A program made the translations under genes and the position numbers. Below, piece by piece: positions 49,695 to 57,981 of a stretch of DNA of 64,000 nt (its first letter is position 1; every line of letters begins with the position of its first letter). The stretch is taken from the NCBI GenBank assembly GCA_026708035.1, contig JAPOVQ010000013.1, forward strand, positions 73,372-137,371, in the 5' to 3' direction. A model generated the notes under the pieces. It ran no database searches and was not told where the DNA came from. It saw only the letters and a list, made by a program, of their open reading frames with translations. The DNA is from Chloroflexota bacterium (lineage in GTDB: Bacteria > Chloroflexota > UBA11872).

Positions 49695-51146
49695 CTAGAT
49701 GCCATAGCTGGTCCACCGTTCGTCGACCCGGCGTACGACGTCCTCGTCCATCACGATGTCCGGCGGCCACTCCCGTGGAAAGCCTTCCTCGGGCAGCTTG
49801 CGCGTGGCGTCGATGCCGAGCTTGCCGCCCACATTCGCGTGCGTGGTGGCGAACTCCAGCGCATCCATCACTCCCTGGGCGTGCTCCGTGTCGCGGCCGG
49901 GGTCGGTGTTCGCCCCGACGCGCCATAGAACCTCGCTCAAATCATGCACGTCCACGTCGGCGTCCACCACGATCACGTATTTGGTGAACATGAGCTGACC
50001 GGTGCCCCAGATGGCGTGCATGACCTTGCGCGCCTGCCCCGGATAGCGTTTGCGAATCGATACGATCGCGAAGTTGTGAAACACGCCGTGGACGGGCAGG
50101 TTCATGTCCACGATTTCGGGGATGACGAGGCGCACCAGCGGCAAAAAGAGTCGCTCGGTGGCCTTGCCGATCCAGCCGTCCTCCATCGGCGGCCGCCCAA
50201 CGATGGTGGAGACGTAGACTGGATCGCGCCGCCGCGTGACCGCCGTCAGATGAAACACCGGATAGGGCTCCGCGAGCGAGTAGTAGCCGACGTGGTCCCC
50301 GAACGGCCCTTCCATCCGCGACTCCGCGGGGTCGACGTATCCCTCGAGCACGATTTCGGCGCGGGCTGGGACCAGGATGTCCACCGTCTGCGCCGGCACC
50401 ATCTCAACCGATGAGCCCCGCAGGAATCCGGCAAACACCAGCTCGTCCACGTCCGGCGGCAAGGGCGCCGTGGCGGAGTACAAGAGCACCGGGTCGGCGC
50501 CGATGGCGATGGCCACTTCCATGCGGGTGCTCGCCTCGCCGCTGCGCCGCCAGTGCTCCGCCCCGCCCTTGTGCAGTTGCCAGTGCATGCCCAGCGTCTG
50601 CGAGTCGAAGACCTGCAAGCGGTACATGCCCATGTTGCGCTTGCCGCTGGCCGGATCGTGGGTGAACACCAGCGGCATGGTGATGTAGGGGCCGCCGTCC
50701 TCCGGCCAGCAAGTCGGAATGGGCAGGCCGTCCAGCGTGGGAGCGGACGTCTCGACGACGTCCTGCACCGGACCGGCGCGCACCGTGCGCGGGCCGATGC
50801 GGCCGATGTGCACGATCTCGCCAAGGGTCCGCAGCTTGCCCCAGATGCCGGCGGGCGGCGGGCTCATGGCGAGGTTCAGCAGGTGCTCGATGCGGGTTTC
50901 CAATTCGGACCAGTCGTCCATGCCCAGGGCCCAGGCCATCCGCTGCTGAGTGCCAAGCAGGTTGATCGCCAGCGGCACGTCTGAGCCCTTCACATTCTCG
51001 AAGAGCAGCGCCGGTCCGTCCGCCTTCATGACCCGGTCGGCAATCTCGGTAATCTCGAGATGGGGGTCCACTTCGACCTGGATCCGGCGCAGTTGCCCCT
51101 GCTGCTCGATGTGGTCGATGAAGGCGCGCAGGTCTTGGAATGCCAT
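49695..51146 (-). CDS. ubiD: UbiD-family decarboxylase
   Basis: 483 residues, the usual length. Prenyl-FMN-dependent decarboxylase of ubiquinone or menaquinone (MqnL) synthesis. Recognisable blocks: PALLFENVKG, LPIPTCWPEDGGPYITMPLVFT in pieces, NMGMYRLQVFD, EGPFGDHVGYYS (catalytic Glu region) and MHAIWGTGQLMFTKYVIVVD in pieces. First of three genes for head-group decarboxylation and prenylation, following a HAD gene by 6 bases. Confidence 0.93.
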   Translation of the reverse strand: MAFQDLRAFIDHIEQQGQLRRIQVEVDPHLEITEIADRVMKADGPALLFENVKGSDVPLAINLLGTQQRMAWALGMDDWSELETRIEHLLNLAMSPPPAGIWGKLRTLGEIVHIGRIGPRTVRAGPVQDVVETSAPTLDGLPIPTCWPEDGGPYITMPLVFTHDPASGKRNMGMYRLQVFDSQTLGMHWQLHKGGAEHWRRSGEASTRMEVAIAIGADPVLLYSATAPLPPDVDELVFAGFLRGSSVEMVPAQTVDILVPARAEIVLEGYVDPAESRMEGPFGDHVGYYSLAEPYPVFHLTAVTRRRDPVYVSTIVGRPPMEDGWIGKATERLFLPLVRLVIPEIVDMNLPVHGVFHNFAIVSIRKRYPGQARKVMHAIWGTGQLMFTKYVIVVDADVDVHDLSEVLWRVGANTDPGRDTEHAQGVMDALEFATTHANVGGKLGIDATRKLPEEGFPREWPPDIVMDEDVVRRVDERWTSYGI

Positions 51147-51152
51147 TGGTTG

Positions 51153-52007
51153 CTACATCCCGACCAACGCGGGCAGCGGCAGGTCGTACAGCGACTCGAT
51201 GACGTGGTCCGGCCGTTGGTCGGCGGGTGCGGCGGCGGCCTCGGTGGCCGACGTGGTGCCGGTGAGGACCAGCACCGACTCGGCGCCGACGGCGCGGGCC
51301 CCGGCGATGTCCGCGGTCAACATGTCGCCCAGCACCACCAGGTCGGCGGCATCCACCCCGGCGCGTTCCATGATGACCCGAAACATGTGGGCCGAGGGCT
51401 TGCCCACGATGACCGGCGGCCGCCCGGTCACGGCCGCGACGGCGGCCGTCATCGCGCCGGCGCCCGGTATGGGGCCGCTGGGTGTGGGGTATTGCGGGTC
51501 GGTGTTCACGGCCAGGTACTCGGCGCCGTCCAGCATGATGGCGCGGGTCGCGCGCCGCAGCCTGTCGTAGGTCAGTCCAAAGTCCACGCCGACCACGACG
51601 ACCTCCGGAACGTCGTCGCCGTCCCACGTCGCCATCTCGTAGCCGGCGTCCGCAATCTGTGTTGCTAGGCTCTCGCCGCCCAGCACGAGCACCCGGCACG
51701 GCGCTGGGTGGTGCGCGCGCAGGTAGGACACGGTGGCGACCACCGCCGACACGATGCTCTCGGGACCCGCGTCGATGCCCAGGCCTTGCAGCTTGGCCGC
51801 CAGCTCCACCGGGTTCTGGCGCGAGTTGTTGGTGATGAAGAGCGTCGGGAGACCCAGGTGCTGCACCGCGGCCACGGCTTCGGCCGCGCCTGGAATCAGC
51901 TCGGGGCCGCGATAGACCACGCCGTCCATGTCGAAAGCGAAGGCGCGCCTCCGGATCGGAACGAGCGCCGGCTCGCAGTCGTGCCGGTGCGGCGCAGCCG
52001 ATGGCAT
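51153..52007 (-). CDS. HAD-superfamily IIA phosphatase (NagD-like)
   Basis: 284 residues. Motif I AFDMDGVVYRGPELIPGA (nucleophile Asp), motif II FITNNSRQ, Lys in VIVGKPSAHMF, motif IV VVLGDMLTADIAGA. This is the NagD/phosphoglycolate-phosphatase layout with an alpha/beta C2 cap. Start overlaps the dehydrogenase stop (TGATG). May clear a phosphorylated by-product such as phosphoglycolate. Confidence 0.88.
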   Translation of the reverse strand: MPSAAPHRHDCEPALVPIRRRAFAFDMDGVVYRGPELIPGAAEAVAAVQHLGLPTLFITNNSRQNPVELAAKLQGLGIDAGPESIVSAVVATVSYLRAHHPAPCRVLVLGGESLATQIADAGYEMATWDGDDVPEVVVVGVDFGLTYDRLRRATRAIMLDGAEYLAVNTDPQYPTPSGPIPGAGAMTAAVAAVTGRPPVIVGKPSAHMFRVIMERAGVDAADLVVLGDMLTADIAGARAVGAESVLVLTGTTSATEAAAAPADQRPDHVIESLYDLPLPALVGM

Positions 52008-52987
52008 CAGTCCGAGTAGAGGCCGTTCACGACCATCTCGCGCCGCCAGGAACCCTGCAAGACATCGACGATGTTCTGCGCGGCCATGTCGGCCATGCGC
52101 GACACGCAGTCGGTGGAGATGCCCGCCACGTGGGGTGTGGCAATCACGTTCGGCAACTGGGCCAGCCCATGGTCCGACGGCGGCTCTTGCGCGCGCACGT
52201 CCAGCGCGGCGCCCGCGATGACGCCCTGTGTCAACGCCGCGTAGAGCGCGTCTTCGTCCACCAGACCTCCGCGGGCGGTGTTCACGAGATAGGCGGTGGA
52301 CTTCATCAGTCCCAGCCGTCGCTCGTTCACGAGGTTGACGGTGTCCGGCGTCGTATTCACGTGCAGGGTCACGTAGTCCGAACGTTGGAATAGATCGTCG
52401 ACCTCCACCAGCTCGATGCCGTATTGCTCCACGAACTCCTGGTCGGGATAGGGCTCGGCGGCGAGGAGCACTGGATCGAACCCGGCCAGGCGCCGCACCA
52501 CGCTCTTGCCGATGCGGCCCAGGCCCACCACGCCAATGGTCTTGTCGCGGATTTCGTTCATCAGGCCGCGCGACCAGTCGCCCTCGGCGGTATTCGTGAC
52601 GTAGGCATATAGCTCGCGCGCCAGGGCCAGGATCATCGCCACGGCCGACTCGGCGACCGTGGTGTCGTTGGAGCCCGCGGCGATCATGGCCACCACGTCG
52701 TGGTCGGCCGCCGCGGCGGTGTCGATGGCGTCGTAGCCCACCCCCACGCGCGAGACTACGCGCAGCTCGGGCGCGCTCTCGAAGACTGCTCGGGTATACG
52801 ACTCGCTGCTTGCCACCGTGGCCGTGATTCCCTGCAGCAGATCCTTGAGCTGCTCCTCGGTGGGATACATCTGCTCCTGCGGAACCTGGGCGATGACCAC
52901 CTCATGGCCGGCCTGCTCCAGCAGGTCGCGCCAGGTGGTGTCGAGGGACTTTACAGCGAGCCGAGAGGTCACGAGGACGCGAGCCAC
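52007..52987 (-). CDS. D-isomer-specific 2-hydroxyacid dehydrogenase
   Basis: 326 residues. NAD motif GVVGLGRIGKSVVRRLAGFDP, the catalytic Arg in VNTARGGLVDEDAL, Glu in QEPPSDH and His in TPHVAGIS. Similar to phosphoglycerate dehydrogenase but without ACT or ASB regulatory domains, so hydroxypyruvate/glyoxylate reductase or short SerA are both possible. GTG start; coupled to the HAD gene (TGATG), an arrangement compatible with phosphoglycolate/glyoxylate salvage. Confidence 0.87.
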   Translation of the reverse strand: MARVLVTSRLAVKSLDTTWRDLLEQAGHEVVIAQVPQEQMYPTEEQLKDLLQGITATVASSESYTRAVFESAPELRVVSRVGVGYDAIDTAAAADHDVVAMIAAGSNDTTVAESAVAMILALARELYAYVTNTAEGDWSRGLMNEIRDKTIGVVGLGRIGKSVVRRLAGFDPVLLAAEPYPDQEFVEQYGIELVEVDDLFQRSDYVTLHVNTTPDTVNLVNERRLGLMKSTAYLVNTARGGLVDEDALYAALTQGVIAGAALDVRAQEPPSDHGLAQLPNVIATPHVAGISTDCVSRMADMAAQNIVDVLQGSWRREMVVNGLYSD

Positions 52988-53082
52988 AGGGTGCTCCTAA
53001 CGCAATGGCGTGTGAGCGGTCATTCTAACGGCGCAAGCGATGAGCGGCCTTTGCGAAATGCTTCCAGTGGAGATTGGAGAGC

Positions 53083-53130
53083 CGGTCCGGTCACCTCTCC
53101 CATGATGGGAGAGGGTCAGGGTGAGGGTGA
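53083..53130. repeat. Family A repeat
   Basis: CCTCTCCCATGATGGGAGAGG plus AGGGTGAGGGTGA, closely matching the unit at 1411-1456, between the dehydrogenase gene and the end of fabZ. Confidence 0.72.
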
Positions 53131-53221
53131 TCCGCGGCTTGGGCGAGGGATGTCGACCGCGTATGCAAGGGTCTCCGAAGGCGGGTATTCATCCGGCCCA
53201 CGTCGCCGAAGTGCGGGGCAG

Positions 53222-53695
53222 CTACCGGCCGAACTCCGCGGGCCGGTCCACGATGGCGAAGCTGATCTCGCCCTCGGCGACCAGCGCATCGCCAATCGTC
53301 GCCCGTCCGCGACCGCGCCCGAAGTTGGCGCGCACCCGCAGCAGCTCCGTCTCCAACCGCACCTGGTCGCCGGGACGCGCCGGCGTGCGGAACTTCCACT
53401 TGTCCAGCCCGGTGAGCATGGCGATCTTGTCGCAATTCTCCGGCAGCCCCAGCGCCGCCACCCCGCCCACCTGGGCCAGCGCTTCGACGATGATCACGCC
53501 CGGCATCACCGGAAACCCGGGAAAGTGGCCCCGCAACACGTTGGCCTGCAGCGACCCGACGTCGTCGATGTACCCCACCGCGCGCCGCCCGTACTCGATC
53601 TCCACGATGCGGTCCACGAAGAGAAACGGCTCCCGATGGGGGATGACCGCCTCGATGGCGGCGCGGTCCAGCGGCGGCTCCGTCATGCACGGCAT
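53222..53695 (-). CDS. fabZ: 3-hydroxyacyl-[acyl-carrier-protein] dehydratase
   Basis: 157 residues, hot-dog fold. IPHREPFLFVDRI at the N terminus; catalytic His in LRGHFPGFPVMPGVIIVEALAQ with Glu 14 residues on; LDKWKFRTPARPGDQV. Dehydrates beta-hydroxyacyl-ACP in fatty-acid synthesis. ATG at 53695 or 53686; neither has a clear Shine-Dalgarno. No other fab gene is adjacent. Confidence 0.92.
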   Translation of the reverse strand: MPCMTEPPLDRAAIEAVIPHREPFLFVDRIVEIEYGRRAVGYIDDVGSLQANVLRGHFPGFPVMPGVIIVEALAQVGGVAALGLPENCDKIAMLTGLDKWKFRTPARPGDQVRLETELLRVRANFGRGRGRATIGDALVAEGEISFAIVDRPAEFGR

Positions 53696-53829
53696 CTCGG
53701 GGACTCGGCCGGCGGCATTGTGGCATGTCTTGGGTCACCGCATGGCCGTGCCGAAAGAGCTGCTGCCGCCAACGACATTCCGCGTTCCACAATTCACTAT
53801 CATGGCTTGATGTCGGCCAAACTATCAGC

Positions 53830-54822
53830 GTGTCACCTCAAACACCGAGTGTCGTGAAGTCCCCCTACATATACTCGCGTCAGCGGCGACTACTCGGACT
53901 AGTCGGCGCTCTCGACGGAATGGTCGAGAATCTCGACTTTCAAAAGCTGCTGTTTCTGCACTGTAAAGAAATAGAGTCTCTCGGCGAGGCTGGTCAAGCC
54001 GCAGATCTATACGAATTCGTGCCCTATCGCTACGGAGCTTTTTCTTTCACGTGCTATTCCGATCGCCGTCGGCTCGTCGATCGAGGATTGCTCGCGAACG
54101 ACGATCAGCATTGGGTCCTTACGGAGACGGGTGAGACAATCGCGCACGAAGCTTGCGACGTGGAGATGAGGCGATTTGCGATCCGTCATAGGGGACTACG
54201 CGGCGACGCGCTCATTGCGGAGACGTATCGCCGCTATCCCTACTTCGCAATCCGCAGCGAGATTGCCGAACGCGTGCTGCAGAATGACCAGGGTGCGCTC
54301 CGTAAGATCGCGGCGGCTTGCCCCCCACGCCGCTCCGCCAGGATTCTTACTATTGGGTACGAGAGGCGAACGTTGGAAAGCTATCTAAGCAAGCTGATTC
54401 AGTCGAGCGTAACGATACTGTGCGACGTTCGGCGAAACGCCATCAGTCGCAAGTACGGGTTTTCGAAGACCACGCTTGCCAACGCGTGCGATGGAGTAGG
54501 CATTCGCTACGAGCACTTCCCCGAGCTCGGCATTGAGTCGCAGCGGCGGCAGGGACTAAAGACTCAGGCGGATGTTGACGGCCTCTTTAGGTGCTACCGC
54601 CGAGACACTCTTCCGATGCAGGGCCACGCACTCAACCGAATTCATTCGTGGCTGCGCTCTGGCCAGTCAGTCGCACTCACCTGCTATGAACGTGAGGCTT
54701 CGCAGTGTCACCGCCACTGTGTCGCCGATGCTCTCGGGCGGCGGAGTGATCCAACGAATGTGAGCCAGCAGCCCGTGGGGACCTTGGATTCTGAGGAAAC
54801 CTACATCGTGCGACACCTATGA
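53830..54822 (+). CDS. DUF488 protein with N-terminal Panacea/SocA-like region
   Basis: 330 residues from GTG 53830 (GTG 53854 possible). Residues about 10-150 form a helical module (GMVENLDFQKLLFLHCKE, YEFVPYRYGAFSFTCYSDRR, WVLTETGE) resembling SocA/Panacea-type antitoxin-like domains. Residues about 175-310 are DUF488: ILTIGYERRTLESYL, LCDVRRNAISRKYGFSK, YEHFPELGI and ALTCYEREASQCHRHCVA. The conserved Arg/Glu/Cys-His residues suggest an enzyme. GC is clearly lower than in neighbours. Coupled to the next gene by ATGA. Probably a stress- or defence-related accessory unit. Confidence 0.7.
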   Translation: MSPQTPSVVKSPYIYSRQRRLLGLVGALDGMVENLDFQKLLFLHCKEIESLGEAGQAADLYEFVPYRYGAFSFTCYSDRRRLVDRGLLANDDQHWVLTETGETIAHEACDVEMRRFAIRHRGLRGDALIAETYRRYPYFAIRSEIAERVLQNDQGALRKIAAACPPRRSARILTIGYERRTLESYLSKLIQSSVTILCDVRRNAISRKYGFSKTTLANACDGVGIRYEHFPELGIESQRRQGLKTQADVDGLFRCYRRDTLPMQGHALNRIHSWLRSGQSVALTCYEREASQCHRHCVADALGRRSDPTNVSQQPVGTLDSEETYIVRHL

Positions 54823-55649
54823 CGACTGCCGACAAAGCACGAATCCTAATCACGGTGAAGACTTATCCAACGCTGTCAACTAAATACGGCGAGACTGTAT
54901 GTACGGCTGGTGTCAAGGAGGATGGAACTTGGGTTCGAATCTACCCGGTGCCATTTCGCCGTCTCGATCAGACTGAGCAGTATCGAAAGTTTGACTGGAT
55001 TGATTGTCGGCTAGTGCGGCGAGACGCCGACCGTCGACCGGAGTCACACATACCCATGGATCTTCGTGAATTCACGCCGGTTGGACACGTTGGAACAGCG
55101 AACAAATGGGGCGAGCGTCGCCGTATCCTACTCGAGAGCGCGCGAGTCTACGATAAGCTTGACGAGCTCATCGACCGTGCTAAGGAAAATGCGGTGTCGC
55201 TCGCAGTCTTTAGGCCCACGAGGGTTACTGGATTCATTTGGGAGAGCGAGGATCGAGAATGGAATCCCAATAGACTCCAAAAGATGCGCGACTTACACAG
55301 CCAACTCGACATGTTTGAGAACGACAGCTGGCGTCGGACGTTTGAGTTGATCCCGAAATTGCCGTACAGCTTCTCGTATCAATTTGAGGACGCGAACAAT
55401 CGACGCAGCGAACTTCAAGTGCTTGACTGGGAAGTCGGTGCGCTCTATTGGAATTGCCTAAGGTCGGCAAATGGCAATGAATCCGACGCGCTGGAAATGG
55501 TGCGGAACAAGTATCTCGATGAATTCTTAAATCGAGACCTACACTTCTTTCTTGGGACGACTCAGCAGTTTCACCAGTGGGCGCCAAATCCCTGGGTCAT
55601 TGTCGGAGTTTTTCCGATTCCTTTTGACGCCCAGGTTCGCCTCCTTTAG
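54819..55649 (+). CDS. Uncharacterised partner of the DUF488 protein
   Basis: 276 residues, soluble, no recognised domain. Begins ILITVKTYPTLSTKYGETVCTAGV, KEDGTWVRIYPVPFRRL; a middle WESEDREWNPNRLQKM; C-terminal RNKYLDEFLNRDLHFFLGTTQQFH and NPWVIVGVFPIP. The ATG overlaps the DUF488 stop (ATGA), so the two act together. AT-richer than the surrounding chromosome, like its partner. No function is offered. Confidence 0.65.
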   Translation: MTTADKARILITVKTYPTLSTKYGETVCTAGVKEDGTWVRIYPVPFRRLDQTEQYRKFDWIDCRLVRRDADRRPESHIPMDLREFTPVGHVGTANKWGERRRILLESARVYDKLDELIDRAKENAVSLAVFRPTRVTGFIWESEDREWNPNRLQKMRDLHSQLDMFENDSWRRTFELIPKLPYSFSYQFEDANNRRSELQVLDWEVGALYWNCLRSANGNESDALEMVRNKYLDEFLNRDLHFFLGTTQQFHQWAPNPWVIVGVFPIPFDAQVRLL

Positions 55650-55798
55650 CGAGACCAGTAAGGGGCCAGTCTGAGCGGATCATCCGTACCCTGAAGTCGA
55701 TCGCCTGCCTGTGTTCGCCGTTGAGATGCGAGATGACTCCGGAGGAAAGGACGACGGTCGCGCTGCTTTGCGCCTTAGCAGCGGAGTCGTGGGAGTGA

Positions 55799-56179
55799 TT
55801 ACACCTGAAAACCGAGCTCCGCGGCCGCTGCCTGCTGTCGCTCGTCGCGCGTGACGAAGGCGATCTGGCCGGGCTCGGGCGCGGCGTAAAGGGCCATCGC
55901 GACGTGCCATAGGTCGGCGCCGCGCAAGTGGCCGGACTCGAGAACGGCCGCCATCTCGGGCGCCAGGGGCCGGTCCGGCAGCACCCAATCGATGCCGGCG
56001 ACCAGTTTGGGCGCGAAGTCGAGGCGCTCGCGTGCAAACACGGCGCGCAACTCGGCCTCTAGGAGATTCGAGGCGAGCAGGCGCGAGCACTCATCGAGAC
56101 GCCCGGCAATCGCCGTCCCGGACCGATCATCGAAGGCGACGGCGACCAGCGCGGATGTGTCGACGTAGGCGACGCTCAC
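55799..56179 (-). CDS. PIN-domain toxin (VapC-like)
   Basis: 126 residues. PIN RNase with acidic residues in AYVDTSALV (Asp6), EAELRAVFARE (Glu), GADLWHVAMAL (Asp) and FVTRDERQ (Asp). GTG start overlapping the antitoxin stop (GTGA). It cleaves RNA when free of the antitoxin. All catalytic acids seem present. Confidence 0.88.
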   Translation of the reverse strand: MSVAYVDTSALVAVAFDDRSGTAIAGRLDECSRLLASNLLEAELRAVFARERLDFAPKLVAGIDWVLPDRPLAPEMAAVLESGHLRGADLWHVAMALYAAPEPGQIAFVTRDERQQAAAAELGFQV

Positions 56180-56451
56180 TCGTTGCGCTCGGTGAGAAAT
56201 CGCTCCACGGCGCCGTCGCGGCGGGCCACCACTTGCAGCGGGCGACGCGCCAGGCTTGAGCGAACCAGGACCCCACGCCGCTCCAGGTCCTCCAGCCGTT
56301 CTTCGATCGTGGCCGGTTCCGGCTGGAGCGGCCGGATCTCGGCTACCGGCTCGCCGCGATAGGACACCGTGACGGTCTTCCCCTCGCGCACCTGCCGCAT
56401 GACTTCGGCGAAGCGCGCCTTGGCTTCATAGGTCGAATAGGTAATGCCCAT
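56176..56451 (-). CDS. Phd/YefM-family antitoxin
   Basis: 91 residues. N-terminal DNA-binding fold: TYSTYEAKARFAEVMRQVREGKTVTVSYRGEPVAEI in pieces; C-terminal part is a flexible toxin-binding tail. First gene of the toxin-antitoxin operon and probably autorepressor; two ACTAGT palindromes lie just upstream in the promoter. No leader between the -10 and ATG. Confidence 0.87.
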   Translation of the reverse strand: MGITYSTYEAKARFAEVMRQVREGKTVTVSYRGEPVAEIRPLQPEPATIEERLEDLERRGVLVRSSLARRPLQVVARRDGAVERFLTERNE

Positions 56452-56458
56452 GCGCGGG

Positions 56459-56488
56459 AGTATAACTAGTCAGACTAGTCAATTCCAA
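56459..56488 (-). promoter_or_regulatory. Leaderless promoter/operator of the Phd-VapC operon
   Basis: Minus strand TTGGAA, 18-base spacer, TATACT (56459-56464), then 7 bases to the antitoxin ATG at 56451. The spacer holds two copies of TGACTAGT, each with an ACTAGT palindrome (56465-56470 and 56474-56479), 9 bases apart: a likely antitoxin operator. Confidence 0.55.
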
Positions 56489-56606
56489 TCGCGGCCCTGG
56501 ATGCGTGAGGATCCTGCCGTTGTCGTCACAGCCGCCGCCCTCCGCGTCGGTGTTCCCGCGATTGGCGCTATACGCATCACTCAACTGCTGTCGGAGTAGT
56601 CCGTAT

Positions 56607-56633
56607 GGTAGAAACGGCCTCCATGCTTCTACC
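56607..56633. promoter_or_regulatory. Inverted repeat, candidate VapB operator
   Basis: GGTAGAA (56607-56613), 13-base spacer, TTCTACC (56627-56633), ending 12 bases ahead of the VapB-like start. Placement fits autoregulation. Confidence 0.4.
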
Positions 56634-56645
56634 CTAAGGACCCCG

Positions 56646-56903
56646 ATGAGCCTCAACATCAAAAACGAAGAGACCTGCCGCTTGGCGCGGGAGTTGGCGA
56701 AGCTGACGGGCGAGACCATGACCGGCGCGATTACGGTTGCGCTGGAGGAGCGTCTGCGCCGCGAACAAAGCGCGCGCCAAGCGGACACCGTGGCCCGAGA
56801 TCTGCAAGCCATCGGCGAGCGCTGCGCCAGCCTGCTCGGCGACGGCCCATCCGCTGTCGACCACGGCGACCTGCTCTACGACGAGCGGGGCCTGCCGAAG
56901 TGA
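56646..56903 (+). CDS. VapB-type antitoxin (Rv0623-like)
   Basis: 85 residues. N-terminal MSLNIKNEETCRLARELAKLTGETMTGAI in pieces is the Rv0623/PSK ribbon-helix-helix pattern; the middle is helical (LEERLRREQSARQ) and the tail ends YDERGLPK. Overlaps its toxin (GTGA). The toxin is broken, so this antitoxin may be orphaned. Confidence 0.85.
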   Translation: MSLNIKNEETCRLARELAKLTGETMTGAITVALEERLRREQSARQADTVARDLQAIGERCASLLGDGPSAVDHGDLLYDERGLPK

Positions 56904-57286
56904 TCGTCGATACCTCGGCAGTCCTGGCGGTCCTGTTCGCCGAACCTGATGCGGCACGCTACGCAAGGGCCATGGGGCGCGCCTCGACCTGCCGTATGTC
57001 GGCCGCTGGTTTTCTGGAAGCGGCTATCGTGGCCGAAAGCCGCGGCGGGTCGGCGGCCGCGCATGCGCTCGATGTCTTCATGGAACGAGCAGGTATGGAA
57101 CTGGTCCCGGTCAGTCCCGACTAGGCGCGGGCAGCGCGCGCGGCGTGGCGGCGGTTCGGTCGGGGCAACCACCCGGCCGGACTGAACTTCGGCGACTGCT
57201 TCAGCTATGCCCTGGCGGAGACTGCGCGCGAGCCATTGCTGTTCAAGGGCGAAGACTTCGCGCTAACCGACGTCGAGGCGGCCTGA
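56900..57286 (+). pseudogene. VapC toxin interrupted by an amber codon
   Basis: GTG start MIVDTSAVLAVLF, then a PIN domain that stops at TAG 57122-57124. The same frame continues without shift to TGA 57284: [29 protein letters not shown] in pieces and [13 protein letters not shown], the normal C-terminal half with the fourth PIN acid in FGDCF. The residue before ARAA is usually Gln, so CAG to TAG is the simplest change. The shortened 74-residue product lacks part of the active site. Confidence 0.82.
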
Positions 57287-57400
57287 CCACTCGCGGCCTC
57301 GAACGAGCCGCCGGCATTCCGGGCTTGGCCTGAGGTCCTGTCGCACCTGAAGTCACCGCGCTGCCCATGTCCAACATCCGTCACCATCCGCCCGATCATG

Positions 57401-57429
57401 TTGTGTGAAATTGTCAGATGCCGTATAAC
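57401..57429 (+). promoter_or_regulatory. Candidate promoter of the MarR gene
   Basis: TTGTGT (57401-57406), 17-base spacer, TATAAC (57424-57429), about 90 bases ahead of the ATG. The rest of the 235-base gap shows no gene. Confidence 0.45.
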
Positions 57430-57522
57430 GAAACAGGCACGGCGACCTAGCCGTTTGCACACTCCCCGCGCGCGACCACGCGATAGCTACGCGCCGGGGC
57501 ACCAAAGGAGAGACCTGCGGGT

Positions 57523-57981
57523 ATGAGCACGCGAAGCCACAGCAACGGAAAAACGGACCTCGTCATCCACCGGGTATTGATCGGGTCCCATCAGGTTTCC
57601 GAGTACCTCAACTCGGCCTGCGAGCGGGCGGGTGTATCGCTGCCGCTGGCGCGTGCATTGCAGTTTCTGGCCGAGGCCGAAGGCCCGGTCACGCCCACGG
57701 AGCTTTCGCGCGAGCTCGGACGCAGCCCGGCGGCCACCTCCGAACTGGTGAAGCGGCTTGTCAACAGCGAGCAGATCACCGCGGACATCGACCCCAACGA
57801 CCGCCGCTCGTTTCAGCTGGCGCTCACCAGCCGCGGCCACTCCAAGTGGCAGGGCGTGCGCGCGGAGCTTGAGGCCGCGGAGGCATTCATTACCCGCCGC
57901 TACGGCAAGCGACAGTTGACCGATCTTGCCGGCGCCATCGACGACTTGGCCGCGGCGCTCAACGGAGCCGCTTCAGGCTAG
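57523..57981 (+). CDS. MarR-family transcriptional regulator
   Basis: 152 residues. Winged helix: LARALQFLAEAEGPVTPTEL, SRELGRSPAATSELVKRLVN (recognition helix) and the wing DPNDRRSFQLALTSRG. Preceded by AAAGGAG. Its last four bases overlap the 3' end of pafA on the other strand. It might respond to a small ligand; the target is not evident. Confidence 0.87.
   Translation: MSTRSHSNGKTDLVIHRVLIGSHQVSEYLNSACERAGVSLPLARALQFLAEAEGPVTPTELSRELGRSPAATSELVKRLVNSEQITADIDPNDRRSFQLALTSRGHSKWQGVRAELEAAEAFITRRYGKRQLTDLAGAIDDLAAALNGAASG

Noticed and set aside
55650-55798. Extension of the PIN gene region as a longer coding frame on the minus strand
   Set aside because: The frame differs from that of the PIN gene and shows no recognisable domain; a short SSGVISHLNGEHRQ-like stretch may be a relic but cannot be supported.
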